From: Histoplasma ohiense
Lineage: Eukaryota > Ascomycota > Eurotiomycetes > Onygenales > Ajellomycetaceae
Direction: 5' to 3'
NCBI GenBank assembly: GCA_017607445.1
Contig: JAEVHH010000001.1
Location: 7,316,001 to 7,380,000, forward strand
DNA length: 64,000 nucleotides
Shown: positions 1 to 11,912 of the stretch, one piece after another
How positions within the stretch are numbered: the stretch's first letter is position 1
How the letters are laid out: the number at the start of each line of letters is the position of its first letter
Notes under the pieces: generated by a model
What the model was told of the DNA's origin: nothing
Database searches by the model: none
The model's input: the letters and a program-made list of their open reading frames with translations, nothing else
Position numbers and translations under genes: made by a program

Positions 1-626
1 TTTTTTTTTCTTACTCTTTTTTCTTTTCTTACTCTTTTTTGGAGCGAGAGTGGATCCATCTCTTCTTCCCTTCTTCCCGGTTGGAGCCTTTGAGAATATT
101 ATATTTTTAATACACTTCTCATGCCCGTTGGCGCCTGGATTTTTTTGACCTCAACAACAACAACAAAAGCATCCACACTCGCTTCGAGCTGCCAACACAA
201 ATCGTCTCGTTCGCTTATCCTCCTCCTCCTCCTCCTCCTCCCGCTGATTCGAAACGCCCGTTTTCCTCTCTAAGAATTGAATGAAAGAAGAGAAGGGAGA
301 ATAAAAACAAGGCACGTACCGGGAAGTTTACCGCTGCCACTGGATCCTGACGACTCATCGATTTACTCTGCTTCGGATAACGAACGTCCTCACGCTATTG
401 TTTCTAGAAGAAATCTTTTTCACACCTCTTCTTTTTTCTCTTCTTCTTCTTCTTCTTCTTGGTTTTGGTTTATTGTTTGGGATATTAGGTTGCTGGACGG
501 GACGATAACATCCTTGTTTTTTCTTTGTTTCTTTTCTTTTTTTTTTTTTCCCTTTCCTTCGGTCGGGTCTGCATTTGTTGAGTTGGATTTCGGTGTTCTA
601 GAAAAGCTCCAAGCGCTCGAGTCAAT
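1..626. other. Intergenic DNA / leader of the DUF7137 gene
   Basis: No gene is recognised. The stretch is CT-rich, with homopyrimidine runs at 1-40 and around 420-460 and 530-560 and a (CTC)n run near 220-240. Such pyrimidine-rich tracts are typical of fungal promoters and 5' leaders, so it is probably the upstream region of the gene starting at 627. The open frame at 277-666 has no recognisable protein content and is dominated by translated poly-T and CTT repeats. Confidence 0.5.
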
Positions 627-1741
627 ATGCGGACCGTCAGCCACATCTTCGTTCTTTGTTCGTTAATTCTGCTGGTGTCGTGTGTGGGAGCCTCGCAGGG
701 GGATGGTAGACACGGTGTAGCACAGCCAATTGGCTTAGCACGGCGGCAAGATAATGGTGAGTCTTATTCTATTTTATCATTTTTACGTTTATGTTTATTT
801 ATTTTTTTTTGGAAAGGGAAATTTTTCACTTTCTGGTCTATATATACTCTTTCTAACTAATACGTCTCAGAGGGCACGACGGATAAGCCTCAGAAAACGG
901 GGGACTCCACTATCACAGACGCTCCGACAGGGACTGGGGACTCAACAGCAACTGGTGGAAATACCAACGAGAACACCGGTAAAACCACTGGCGCAAAGGA
1001 AACGGGTACCAAGGGTACCAAAACATCAAAACCCAAGTCCACGAAAGTCCCCGTTGACGCCCCCGCCGGTGGCGTTAAAATGGTCCAACCAGCCATAACC
1101 GATCCGGCGACATATATCAAGATCGGGTCCACAGCAACATTCAAGTGGAATTACACGTCGCTGATCATCACCCCGTCCGCTGTCGAAGTGGTTGCATCCT
1201 GTAGCAAAAACTCCCATGCATATACCATCTCCGGCAATATGAGCGTCCAAGAAACCGCACAAGTCGTGTGGGACACCGGTCGCTATCGGACAAGCGATGT
1301 GCCGTTACTCACCGAAGATTACACGCTTATGGTCTATGACAGTTCTAAGGACCCCTCTGATATCCCTCAGCCTGGCCATTTGGGTGCCCAAAGCCCGTTG
1401 ATCTTCGGGATGTATTATCCTCAGCCCTACACTCCACGCAATGGTATGTGTGAATCTCATTTTGCTTCCGCGTCATGGAAGAAGCCCTTTTAACCAACCC
1501 TACCTCCCCCCCCCTTCCTCCCTTTCAACTCGTTTTTTTTTTTTTTTTTTTTTTGTTCCAGTAAGCAGTTTTACCAATTTCTAACAAACTCTGTTTTTTA
1601 CCCCTGGCAGATTTCGTCTGTGCCGGCTGCAACACTGCCGTCTCAGACATGGAACGGCAAGCTCTCAAATTTATCGTCGGCATGGCGACCGTCACGGTTC
1701 TCTCGTTCACATGGTTCGTTACGGGCGCTGGTACTTTGTAA
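627..1741 (+). CDS. Secreted/membrane DUF7137-family protein
   Basis: Three exons (627-756, 871-1443, 1611-1741) give 277 residues. Both introns have GT-AG ends, and the first has a CTAAC branch site at 854-858. The N-terminus is a signal peptide (hydrophobic LCSLILLVSCVGA, about residues 8-22). A Ser/Thr/Lys/Gly-rich linker follows (about 45-110), probably O-glycosylated. The globular part begins at about 115 with VKMVQPAITDPATYIKIGS and contains FKWNYTSL, VVASCSKN and PLLTEDYTL; NYTS and NMSV are N-glycosylation sequons. The C-terminus has a Cys pair (CAGC) and one hydrophobic segment (FIVGMATVTVLSFTWFV) that could be a membrane anchor or GPI signal. The family is widespread in filamentous ascomycetes and of unknown function; a cell-surface role is inferred. 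Family assignment rests on recalled similarity of the conserved core and tail. Confidence 0.85.
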
Positions 1742-1889
1742 ACGAAAGAAAGAAAGAAAGAATCAAAGAGGCACAAAATGCGAAAGAAGAAAGAAGCGCT
1801 CCCGATCCCGATTCTTTTTTCTCCCCTCATACCCATACCCCTTCCTCCTTAACTCTTCTACTCCCCATTTCCGGACCTCATAGCCCCTT

Positions 1890-1920
<31 letters not shown>

Positions 1921-3059
1921 CTTGCACCAAGCAACTCAATTTTAATAAGTAAATCCTTTATTCCCCCCTCTTCTGGCATATAGGTACTTCTACTGTGGGA
2001 TGGTTAATCTTCTCATTGTGTGGTCGCTAGCTAACTATATAGGGGTAATCACGTGTGGTGGAGTGGCATCCTGGGCAACCGGTGCCCAACATCTACCCCG
2101 GTATCTCATCATCTAGCGATGTCTCCATTTTCCATGTATTCGTGATCCATCATGCTGCTGTTGGTCTTTTTTTGGGAACTGTGTTAATTTTTTTTTTTTG
2201 TTTTCGTTTCTTCGTTTCTTCGTTTTCGTTTCCATCATGATGATCCGATTTGTTCCTTCCTGTATTACAATTAAAGCAATAATTCCCTTTCCATTATTTA
2301 AAGACTGTACTTGTTTTTTTTTTTTTTTTTTTTTTTTTTCAAACTGCTCTCCTCCCCGTTTCATTTTCAAGGCGAGAAGAGAGAACAAGAAATATATATA
2401 TATATATATATATACGCAGTGCATTCTACCGTACATACTTTTAATAAAAAAAAAAAATTAATTCGCATGTAGATTTTGTTCAGGTCTGTCTTTGTTGATA
2501 TGGCCGGCCATGTATTACATACATACATACATACATCCATATATATATATATATAGCCTTTGTTCTAATTCCCTGGTGCCTGGCGCCATAACGAAGGGAA
2601 GCAGGATCTCTGATATTTATATATATATATATATATATCGATATGCCAATACCTATACCAACCATTTTAATGTAACTATATCCCCCAACCCCGAGTCATG
2701 TTTCCGTGTGCGTGTGGACGTAAGTAATATCATGTTTCACCTTTACAAATTATTATAAATGGTGGCGCAGGGGGAAGGGGCCCGCGCCGTGGTGGAACGG
2801 TGTCTATTTTTACCGATCTCGCTCCCCAATCTCTCCGCATCATAACTAAACCTAAACTAACTAGTTAACTAACTAACGAACCGACGACGGCTGGAGAATT
2901 CCCACTTGCTGGAAAAGGGACATCGGAGTCGGTTCACTGGGGGGAAAAGGGGAGGAGGAGGAGGAGGAGGAGGAGGAGGGAAATATATACATATATATAA
3001 ATATAGCTGGCTGGGTGATGATTTGCGGGTTGAGGGCTGAGGGATTGAGGGTCATCATC
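1742..3059. other. Intergenic, homopolymer- and AT-repeat-rich
   Basis: No gene is seen. It holds a 29-base T run at 1892-1920, further T runs near 2187-2197 and 2317-2339, AT dinucleotide tracts at 2392-2414 and 2618-2638, (ACAT)n at about 2518-2535, and a GGA-rich microsatellite at about 2953-2978. The left part is the 3' flank of the DUF7137 gene; the right part is the 3' flank of the convergent Mediator gene. Open frames here are translated repeats. Confidence 0.6.
2392..2414. repeat. (AT)n microsatellite
   Basis: About eleven AT units in the 3' intergenic region; a similar tract lies at 2618-2638. Confidence 0.9.
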
Positions 3060-4538
3060 TCAAAGACAACCCGGGTGGTATGCATTCCAAGTGAACATGG
3101 CTTCTTTTTTTGCTTTATGATGATCAGTTGACGTTGACGTTGACGTTGACGTTGACTGGATTTGAGTGGGTTTTCGGACGGTTGGCAGCTGGGCGCAGCC
3201 GTCGGTTAGCCTGTGGCAGTTTAGGCACCTGGTCTTTTTAACGTCCGCGTAGGAACACAGCATATCCTGCATGGCGAAATGGAGCCCGAAGGGGGGGGGG
3301 TTCCCCGGCGTTGGATGTTCGTTAGCGCGGTGTGGGGGAGATTTGAGAAGATGGAAGATATAATAATTGAAGTGGGGCTAGGGAGGGGCGGGATGTGGTT
3401 TTTTTTTTTGGGTGAAGCGATTTCATTCATAACACGGATACTCGTATATGGAATATGTATATATGTATGGTAGGAAAACCACTTACCAGGAGATAGGGCA
3501 GGTCCCATTTCCAGTCTCTGGACCCGATGCATTCCAGGATTTCCGCCTCCATCTTGGACGTGTTCCCTCGCGGCACTGTCGTCACCTGCCATTCCCGCGG
3601 ACCTTGGTTGTCATAGGACGACGGGCCCTGGAGGACATAGAACTGCAACGAAAGCTTCGGGATCGCAACGGCGAAGCGGCCGCCGCTGTCGGCCGGTCGC
3701 GGGACATGGATGGCTATCGGAAGATCCTGCTTCCTGTACTTCTCAACGACATCCCTCCAGCCACCTCCATCTCCTAACACCACCACTCTACTCTTTTCCT
3801 CCTCCTCTTCCAGCCGACTTCTCTGCTCCTTCTCCGTCCGCTCTTCCCTACTGAGCGCTCTCGAGATGCTATCGTAGTCCCGTTCCCACACGCCCGTCGT
3901 GGGCGGGTACTCGCCGCCGCTCTCGTTTAACTTGTGATCTACCCGAGTCCAGATCGCGGCCATCTCCGGGCTGCGCCATTCAGACTGGAAGTTTTCCACT
4001 TCGGCCACTCCGGTGCGAGCTGCTTGCGCGAGCTGGTCGAACATCTCTTGCGGGGAACTCGGGATTGGCATACGCGCTTCGGGATTGACAATGGGAATCA
4101 GCGGCGCAAGCAGGCGGTTTGGAACGAGGTTTCGGAGACGATGGATCTGATTGGAGTATTAGCATGACTAGGGGTTTTTTTTTTCCTTCTTTGTACCTCT
4201 CAAGTGTATTCTAATTTACATCCAGGGAGCGCGGCGGAAAATTCCAATATGGCTATTTAGCGCCGAAGGAAGGATGTTGATGCTGACGATACCTGGGGGT
4301 TTTGGGAAATTGTTTTCACGTCACGGACCTTTGCTTCCATCTGCTGCAGCATTGACAAAGCGGTTACCAGTCTCTGCTCTGAATCCCAATCCTCACCTGC
4401 TGCGAATATCGCCGCCGCCTTTCCTTCCTGACCGATGGAGCTGTTGTCAGCGCCTATGGTAGCAGCTCCGGTGGGAGCTGGTGCTGATGAGGAGCTGGGA
4501 GGAGCGGCATTGCCACTGAAACCCATATGTGCGGCCAT
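3060..4538 (-). CDS. MED27: Mediator of RNA polymerase II transcription subunit 27
   Basis: Three exons read leftward. Exon 1 starts at the ATG at 4538, exon 2 is 4146-3487 and exon 3 is 3266-3060. Exon 1 has two phase-compatible donors, ending at 4320 (361 residues) or 4293 (370 residues). The protein opens with an Ala/Pro/Ser-rich stretch, then a coiled coil (RLVTALSMLQQMEAKV joined to IHRLRNLVPNRLLAPLIPIV). A Mediator-type helical region follows, with an acidic Glu/Arg stretch (REERTEKEQRSRLEEEEEK). The C-terminus is the MED27 zinc-like signature: MLCSYADVKKTRCLNCHRLTD and, after an insert, AYHPGC, i.e. CxxC...HxxC. In metazoan MED27 the same cysteines and histidine lie in the tail-module domain. 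The product would act in the nucleus in the Mediator tail, linking activators to Pol II. A (GTTGAC)5 repeat at 3127-3156 encodes an ST-repeat inside the zinc-like region. Confidence 0.85.
3127..3156. repeat. (GTTGAC)5 tandem repeat within the MED27 coding region
   Basis: Five perfect hexamers. On the coding strand they read alternating Ser-Thr codons, so length changes in whole units keep the frame. Confidence 0.9.
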
Positions 4539-5672
4539 ATCCTTCGGGTTGGAATCTAAAACGACATCGTGAAGACGGTGTAGAGGGTGTATATAGAGAT
4601 ATATATATATATATATATATATGCTCGGGAAACTCCAGTGAAGGCGGCACCTCCTAGGTACTGGCTAGCGTTAGGTAGCTACTAGTCATGAAGCAAGAGG
4701 GTATATATTGTATTGTATATTGTAGCCAATAGATTTTGGATCCTCAGACGCCACTGGTAAATATGATGGTGGTTTGAAACTGCAACCGATAGATAGATAG
4801 ACAGATAGATATCAGCTTGGACATTCAAGGCGCTGCAACACTAACCTGTTTCGGAGCAACTTGCACGTGATATCATGCTTCCATTCGTTCTAGTCCTATT
4901 TAGACCTAGTGTGAGCTTGGCGGAAGGCGCTCAACATACGGAGTAGACATTCCGCATTTAGAGCGCGGAAAATCAGAAGGATCCACTCCAAATACATACA
5001 TAGTAGTACATAAGTAGCTAGGTAGGCCAACCCCCCCCCCCACACATCTGCGGACCAAGATTCTAGAAGTACGCAAGCGTTACAGCCCTAGCCCTTCCTT
5101 GCATGTCCCAAAAAAATGAGAACGAAAAAAAAAAAAATAAAAATAAAAAACCATCCCCCAATGGTGATGCCTGCCTATAACATGATTTTATGGCTCAGGG
5201 GAAGAGAGAGAGACTCTCCCGGTCCCCGTCCGACGCTGATGTTGAAGTAAGGAGAGGAAGCACGGGTTTAGACGGGGATCTTCGTCTGAGGAGGTTCGTC
5301 TCTCCTTCCTGTAAATATCGGGAATGGCCGAGAGGCGCGGAGAGTGGTTCTGGCGAATGCGGGGGTGGCACCGGAGACTATCCGTATCCAACCGTAGGTG
5401 ATTTGTGCAGGCTTTTGCCATGTGGATATCATTGTTGTTGTTGATGATGTCGTTGTTATTGACTAAGGAGGGGTCCTATTTGTGTTAAAAAAGAAAAAGA
5501 TAAAAAAAAAAATTTTTTTCGTTACGTTAGAATGCAAGTCATCAGAATGTGCAGGTAAGTCATAAGAAGAGGCAAGAGGGAAGAAGCCCAGAAGGACGGA
5601 GCGAAAAGACCACCCACGCACATACACAAAAACCGGGATCGTCATTGCATGTCAAAAACATGCATACAATAC

Positions 5673-5717
<45 letters not shown>

Positions 5718-5920
5718 GAAAAGGAAAAGGCCTCCCCTTGTTCCGTAGTATCCGTGAACGGTTTTTATAGTCTATTCCGATATTCATGACACATGAGAAC
5801 TCGAAGAAAAAAAACCGATCCCGAAACGCGAAGAAAAAGCGCGAATCAAAACCTCCCATCCCGCCCGCCGCCCGAGTGGAGGTCACAACCGTGTTTAACT
5901 ATTCCTGCCCACCCTATCCA
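4539..5920. other. Intergenic between MED27 and the USP gene
   Basis: No gene is supported. The DNA holds an AT tract (about 4597-4623), a GATA/GACA microsatellite (about 4790-4812), a C run (5032-5041), a 42-base A run (5674-5715) and one TACGGAGTA word at 4937-4945. The left half should contain the MED27 promoter and the right half the 3' flank of the USP gene. An open frame at 5190-5444 has no recognisable domain and was not called. Confidence 0.5.
5674..5715. repeat. 42-base poly(A) run
   Basis: Uninterrupted adenines, the longest homopolymer in the window, lying downstream of the minus-strand USP gene. The length in the assembly may be unreliable. Confidence 0.95.
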
Positions 5921-7831
5921 TTAGTGCCGCTCGTCAACGTCGGACGTATATTCTGTAGTCGTGGCGTTGGTAATTGGGATGAGGGGTGGCTTCTTGGGTG
6001 ATGGTGCCGCATCCTCAGAACCGCGCTGGCGCCTCCTATCACGAGCTTCACTGTTGTAATCGTTATCGTCACCAGGACTGTCTCCTTCGTCTTCGTCGCC
6101 TTCGTCGTCAGTGATCGCCGGGCTCTCGATACGTTGATTCTTCAAGGCGGAAGAGAAGTTAGGGGCAGCGGACTCCGAATTGGAAATGCTCAAACTGCGT
6201 GTGCCCTCGCTCGTGTCATCTTTGTCGTCCGTGCTTCTGGTAGATGCGGTGTCTCTGGAAAATGATAGCCGTGGGTCGCGGCTTGTATTGGGGATTGCGA
6301 GACTTTCCCCCATATCCTGTTCCCCGATAGCTTGAGCCACCGCGGCTTCCTCTTCTGGTTGCTTCGTGGCGATGCTATCAGAGTTACGTACCTTGTCGAA
6401 CACTCGGCCGCTCTTCATGTCGTTCAATCGAAGAATGTGGTTGTATCGGTGCCGCGTCGGATTGCCAAGACGTTTCTGTTTCTTCTTTTCGCGCTTTGTG
6501 GAGGAGCGGACGACAATGACCGGGATGGGCGACTGTTGAAGACAATATTTCGACACTGAGCCCGGAAGAAGGCCTTGCATCCCACCCAGGCTGCGTCCCC
6601 GCGTTCCGACAATAAGCGCCGAAGGCTCGTAAATTTGGATCTTAAAATATAGTATGGGGTTAGAAAATGGAAAATAGACGTAGAAGAATATAAACCGACC
6701 ACGCACCATTCGTTGGATTATTTCTTGCACTTTTCCCACGGCGAACTCCAGCACCAAGCTAATCGTTTTTTCATCATGGGAATTCTTCGCAATAACTTGA
6801 TCCAAGAGCTTTTGGGCCTCTTGCCGGTATCTCCTTTCTTCCATGCTTGCATCACTCGCGATCTTCGAATCCTTCTCGACGACTCTTAGACAGACAATTT
6901 CATCGCCATCGTCAACGAGTTCGTCGATAAGCCATTCAAGTGCAAAATCAGAATAATCATTCTGATCAGTACCACAGAGGAAAGTTCGGCTCCGCCGTGT
7001 GGGGTGGTAATCTCTGTGTTTGTAATTGAGTGTTAATGAGAAATCAGTGGCGTCACGGTTATCAAAGGTGTCGAATGAGACCCCGCGATTATACGCACTG
7101 ACATCGTGAGAAGTTAGCGTAGTGTAAGGGTGATATTCGTCATGCCTATCAGAGTGGGGTGGATTCATATTGCAAGAATTATCATAGGTGATTTGTAAAT
7201 GATGAATGGGGAGTTGTATTGGTGACACGCTACAGCCGCTTCTGGGCTTTATGAACTCGCAATCGGCATTGAGAGCCAGAAGGCGCAGTCACATCCTTGA
7301 GTTGCAGGGTGGGGGCACGCTCGGCGCAAGCGAATTAAGATGCGAGGGGGGCAAAAGTGTAAACACCCTGGGGGAATAAGCAAGAAAGGAACCGGCTCCA
7401 GCCACATCCTACAAGCCACATCGAGCAATTGAAGAGTTGGTAACGTCATTCAAAGGCGGTGCGAGGAAGAACTAAGCCGAATTTTTTTGAAGTGGATGAC
7501 GAACAGACAACCGAAGTTACGAAAAAAGATGAAAAACGAACCTTGGTGGAGGGGGGGATGGCATTCTGCCGATACGGCTGGTTAAAGTTCCCCTTGTGGC
7601 ACCAATTCGCTTTTTTGATAATTCAGCTGCAGCTGCCTCCATGTTGAACTGAATCGATTGCCGCCGTGGTGGAACGTCAGTCGGCATGGCGGTCGAGCCG
7701 CCCAAGGTGAAGACACTCGTATCATCTCTGTGCGATGAGGATGTCTCGTCAGATCCCAAAGCGGACGAACTGGTGTCAGGCCAAGTGTTTGTAGAAGTCG
7801 ACTCGGACATTTGAATTTGAGAATCAAACAC
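5921..7831 (-). CDS. Universal stress protein (USP) family protein with acidic Ser-rich tail
   Basis: The supported exons are 7241-6707 and 6640-5921, joined by a clear 66-nt intron (ATG|GTGCGT ... TTTTAAG|ATC). A 5' exon 7831-7542 can join in frame across a 300-nt intron (AAG|GTTCGT to GCCCAG), giving 514 residues; that first junction is uncertain. The N-terminus is low-complexity Ser/Thr. The core starts at RGVSFDTFDNRDATDFSL and contains RTFLCGTDQNDYSDFALEWL, then DGDEIVCLRVVEKDS, then LIVGTRGRSLGGMQGLLPGS and SPIPVIVV. These are the beta strands and phosphate-binding loop of the USP alpha/beta fold; the loop is GxxG-x11-GS, two residues longer than the classical GxxG-x9-GS. The last 230 or so residues are a Ser/Asp/Glu-rich disordered tail. 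USPs bind ATP in many organisms; the fungal role is poorly defined and is only inferred to be stress-related. Confidence 0.8.
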
Positions 7832-10800
7832 CGAGGTACCGTTTTTTTTTTTTTAATGACCTTCAGGAGGATCGATATAACGGTGCAAAATCGTAAATCG
7901 GGGGTGTCTAGTGATGGTATAGCTGGATAGGAAGGAAAAATAGACGGCCAAAAATCAATACCAAACCCCACACGCAGACGCAAACGTAAACGTATTCGAA
8001 GGGTTTTTCTGTTGGCTTCTTTTCCGATCTGGGATATCCACCAACTGAGTTTTGCTTAGATTTAGGTTGTACGCAAAGAAAATTTCCGGCGGTCAAGAGT
8101 TGATGAGAAAAAGCCAACAACACGGGACAGAAATGTCTAAGAGACGATGTCAGCTCAACAGGGGGCGCGGGGTTAAAAGAGCACAGAGCTAGCGGCAGGC
8201 GTATGCTCAGGCGCAATCTAGACAAATCCTCACCACCAGCAAGGCCACTTGCGTAAACGCATCCTAGGAAGAGAGAGGGGTAAGGAAGGAGCGAAGAGGA
8301 AGAATGAATGTATATATACACACCGCTTACAGGATAAGTTTCCCGCGCCTGGGTGTGGTAGGTATGGCTATTAGTTGGCGATAGCCTTTGGGTACGAGAA
8401 TTGTTAAAATAGTGACGAGGTGAGGATATGAAGATCAAGCAGTAGAGGGACAGCTGGGTGTCAGGCACCGTGGAGCTCCTTTAAGACTTGGAGAAGGATG
8501 ATTGAGGCACAGGCTGTCATTGTCCAGAGTGGTGGTCGGGGGAAGGGTGATGTATCTAATTCACTGGGTAGAAGGCCGGTTGTGTTGTGCTCAGGGCTTC
8601 ATTCATAAAACAGGTCGGTCAAGAAGGCGAAGAGGAGACGTGAGAGGTGAGAGGAGAAACGTGGGGGAGGACAGGAGGGGTAGCTCCGTAAAATTGGGGA
8701 GGAAGAAGAAGGAATAGAAGAGAGGGGATGGAAACCGATGCGTATCAGGGTTCTTGAGGGAGAGTGGAGGGAATGGGGAATTAGCACGAGAGTATCATAA
8801 CTCTCCACCTAGCCACTGCTGAGATGGAATGATGGAGATGGATGATGGCAAAGGAAGAAGAGGGAAGACGGAGGATGAGGATGAGGATGAGGATGAAGAT
8901 GAAGATGAAGATGAAGATGAAGATGAAGATGCGTCGGGTGGGATGTTTGAGGCTGAACAGCACCCCAAGCCGCCAAGCGCGCAGCCCACCCCCAGGCCCA
9001 CCGCCGCCAAGCCCCGGCGCTTCTTTGGGCAATAGCCAGCCCTCCCTCCCGCCTTTAGTCAGCCGCCCCGGCCAAGCTCCTCCGCTGCCTGGCGGGGATA
9101 GGGATATATCATCCTTCTCCTGTATAGTCCACCACGGGGACCGACCCGCGAGAGGACCGGAGCGCGAGGGATGGTATGTATACTAGTATGTACGGAGCTA
9201 TGCTTCGCGGGACCAACATCTACTCCTATCTGAAGTTACACAGTTCTACCAGTAACCCGTTCGTAGTATTTCCCAAGCTCGCCTGCTCCCTTCTTCAATC
9301 TGGCCCGCCAATCCCGCTGTCCACTGCCCCAGGGGTGACAGGATTGAAATACAGCAACTGTGGCATTCCCTATCGCCTACTTAACCTTGGAAGCAGCGCT
9401 GCGCCCGCTACAAGTAGTGCGGGCTATGTTGTAATGAGTATGCTAACTATCAATTAACAGACGAAGCACAGATAGTTACAATGAACCCAACCCTCCCCCT
9501 CCATCATCATCAATTAAAAAAATAAAAACCCATAAAAAACATAAAAAAAACCAAACAAACAAACAAAGAAAGAAATAAATAAAACTCCATCCTCAGGCCC
9601 AGAACACAACGCCCAATGCTACACCGCCTCCCCGCACCCCGTCGGCGAGTGAGAAGCGAGCAAGAGCGGGACATCTCCTCCGTCCCAAAAGATCAGGACT
9701 AGGTAGGCACCTTTTTCATCCAGCAGGTTTTTTCTTTCTTTCTTTCTTTCTTTTTTTTTTTTTTTTGCAGGGGTGGTGTTTTAAGCTTTTTCCTTTAGTT
9801 AACTATCTTTTTTTCTTTTTCCTTTTCTTTCTTTATATTTTTTTCCTTTTTCAGCCCCATTCCGTCTGCTTCATGCTTCGTAACTTGGTTGAGTGATGTG
9901 AGCGAATTACATAGGAAAAGGAAAAACTTCCGCCCCGCGAAGAGAAGAAGAGGGGTTAACTAATAGCTAGCCAATGAAGGAGCTATAGAATTTTTTTTTT
10001 ATACAAAAATTACTTACAAGAGAACTTGAAAATGCAGAGAGCCTGGTTTGTTTCGGGACCAGGAGCAATTTAATCAATCAATTAATCTCTGAGTATCAAT
10101 CTATAATGAGTTTCGTAGATTTGATTTGATATGTGTTGCTACCAGTAGATAGCTACATCACGTAGATATATATTATATATAAATATCGATCGACATTTCC
10201 TCACACACACACACACACACGAGTACATATATATAGAGTGAGAGAGAGAGATGAGATGAGATGAACAGAATAACCAAGATATCAAAAAGGCCAGAGACCA
10301 ACAAATGAACCAGCCCAACGCTCTCAACCAATCCGATTCCAATTCCAATTCCAGTTCCAACAATCAAGGAGAAAATGAACAATCAAAAAACCACGCCCCG
10401 CTTCTCTCGCCGCCTCCTTTCGACCATCGACCGGATTAATACGGTGGGATGGAGAGCGCGGCGAGGCGAATAGGGGTCACCCAATACAGAAAAATCAAGG
10501 ACAGAGAAGGATGTGATGGGAATGTGGAATGTGGAATTGGAATTATGGGAGATGCGTTGGGGGAAAGGTTATGTGAGTGTGTGTGAGTGTGTGAAAGGAT
10601 GTATCTGTAGTTGCAGCGAAGCGAAATGGAAGAGGAGAGATGTTTGTTTTTTGTTCAAGCGAAGGGGAGGGATGAAAGATGGATGATGGTTGTGGTTGAA
10701 ATGACATAGGCCGAAAACGCCGCCCGGGGAAAGACCGTTAAACTTTTCAGTAGGAAAAGAACAAAAAACCCCGCCCACGTCGTCCCATTTCGTCGTTGCT

Positions 10801-11012
10801 TGATGTAGCTATAAGAAAAAGATGTGAAAATAACATAACGCTGTTGTGCAAACATGCTTGTGTGGTGTTAATGCTCCAGAAAATCAAAAGACGTCGCTTG
10901 GAATCAGAGGAAAGCCATTAGTCGTAAAATGATAATATTCTCAAAAAGGGCATGTCGAAGATGTTAAAATTTTAATTTTAATTTTTTTTTTTTTCTTTTT
11001 TAAATTTTCCCT
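7832..11012. other. 3.2-kb gene-free region with microsatellites
   Basis: I see no convincing gene. The left part is upstream of the USP gene. There is a (GATGAR)n repeat at about 8873-8930, a GC-rich segment at 8940-9170, CT/TTTC-rich DNA at 9727-9850, and a (CA)n run at about 10202-10220 next to a GA repeat. Short open frames (for example 9176-9457) lack recognisable motifs. The right end, with a T/A-rich tract near 10960-11010, is the 3' flank of the gene ending at 11013. Confidence 0.45.
8873..8930. repeat. (GATGAG/GATGAA)n microsatellite
   Basis: About ten hexameric or trimeric units shifting from GATGAG to GATGAA. It translates as Asp-Glu repeats in one frame, which creates spurious open frames on both strands. 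Confidence 0.9.
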
Positions 11013-11912
11013 TTAGAAAGCTTCAATCAGCGGCCCTCGCTCTTGTTGATGGGAAAGGAAAAAATCATCCGAAAACAGTGGCGCTGCCGCTTGATCTGAT
11101 GCTGGCGACGATAATAGAGGGGGGAATGACGACGGCGTCGATTGTTGCTTCGACGAGTACAGCTCGGTTGTGGCCATGACCTCCTTCTCGTTGAAACTGT
11201 CAAGCACCGGATGTGGAGGCGTGCGAGGAACCGATTCGTCATCTTCTGACGACGAGTCGTCCGAGTCATCGAGAAGGTCGGGCGGTTGTTGAGAGCGAGA
11301 GCTTGTTCGTGTGAGGGCGAGTTCATCATAGTCTTCTTCATCGTCGTCCACTATTGCATCGTCTTCTTCGTCTTCGAATCGTACGAATTCGTGGGATGTG
11401 ATTGTAGGAGTCGAAGGTCGTTGCTGCCGCTGCTGCTGAGGGGCTCGGGAGAGCCATGAGGAGAAGAAGTCTTCATCTTCACCGTAGTCATCTGAGTCGT
11501 CACTATCTGTATCTGAGCCGGAGGATAGGTCTTCCGGATCCCAGTCGTCCTCGGGCTCCTCCACAATCGTATCAGCCCATTCGATATGTTTGCTGCGTGA
11601 TTGTGATTGTTGTTGTCGCTGCTGCTCCCCCGACAGCTTTCCATTGGCTACCAGAACAGTCTGATTAAACGACTTTTCCTGTTCCTTTTCCGCATCTGCG
11701 AGCTCGAGCATGAGAGAGTCGAGCATATTAGCATGGCCAACGAGGACTCGGAGGTCGTGCTCTGGCCGAGAAGCTTCTCGGGATAGCTTCGCTCTGGCGG
11801 TATGAGCGAGGCAGTAAGTCTGGGTGAGACTCATTTTTCGTTGTTTCTTCGCGGGAGGAGGGTATATTGTGGGAGGAGAGAAGGGCGGGGAGACAGATGA
11901 AAGAGTGGACAT
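11013..11912 (-). CDS. Conserved fungal acidic protein, single exon, function unknown
   Basis: An uninterrupted frame of 299 residues. The N-terminus is Pro/Ser-rich; a second Met at residue 27 begins MSLTQTYCLAHTARAKLSRE, and this may be the true start (11834). The segment from there to about residue 75 (including DLRVLVGHANMLDSLMLELA) looks like a conserved helical module with charged heptads, recalled from other filamentous ascomycetes as an unnamed family. The rest is low complexity: Gln-rich near 100, repeated Asp/Glu/Ser blocks (SSGSDTDSDDSDDYGEDEDF) and Ser/Pro-rich to the end. Short aromatic segments such as DFFSSWLS, HEFVRFED and a final DDFFLSHQQ within acidic context resemble linear docking or activation motifs. 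I cannot name the family. Nuclear or regulatory function would be a guess from composition only. Confidence 0.7.
   Translation of the reverse strand: MSTLSSVSPPFSPPTIYPPPAKKQRKMSLTQTYCLAHTARAKLSREASRPEHDLRVLVGHANMLDSLMLELADAEKEQEKSFNQTVLVANGKLSGEQQRQQQSQSRSKHIEWADTIVEEPEDDWDPEDLSSGSDTDSDDSDDYGEDEDFFSSWLSRAPQQQRQQRPSTPTITSHEFVRFEDEEDDAIVDDDEEDYDELALTRTSSRSQQPPDLLDDSDDSSSEDDESVPRTPPHPVLDSFNEKEVMATTELYSSKQQSTPSSFPPLLSSPASDQAAAPLFSDDFFLSHQQERGPLIEAF

Noticed and set aside
8795..9186. Overlapping frames with Asp-Glu, Ser or Lys-Met runs
   Set aside because: All are translations of the (GATGAR)n microsatellite.
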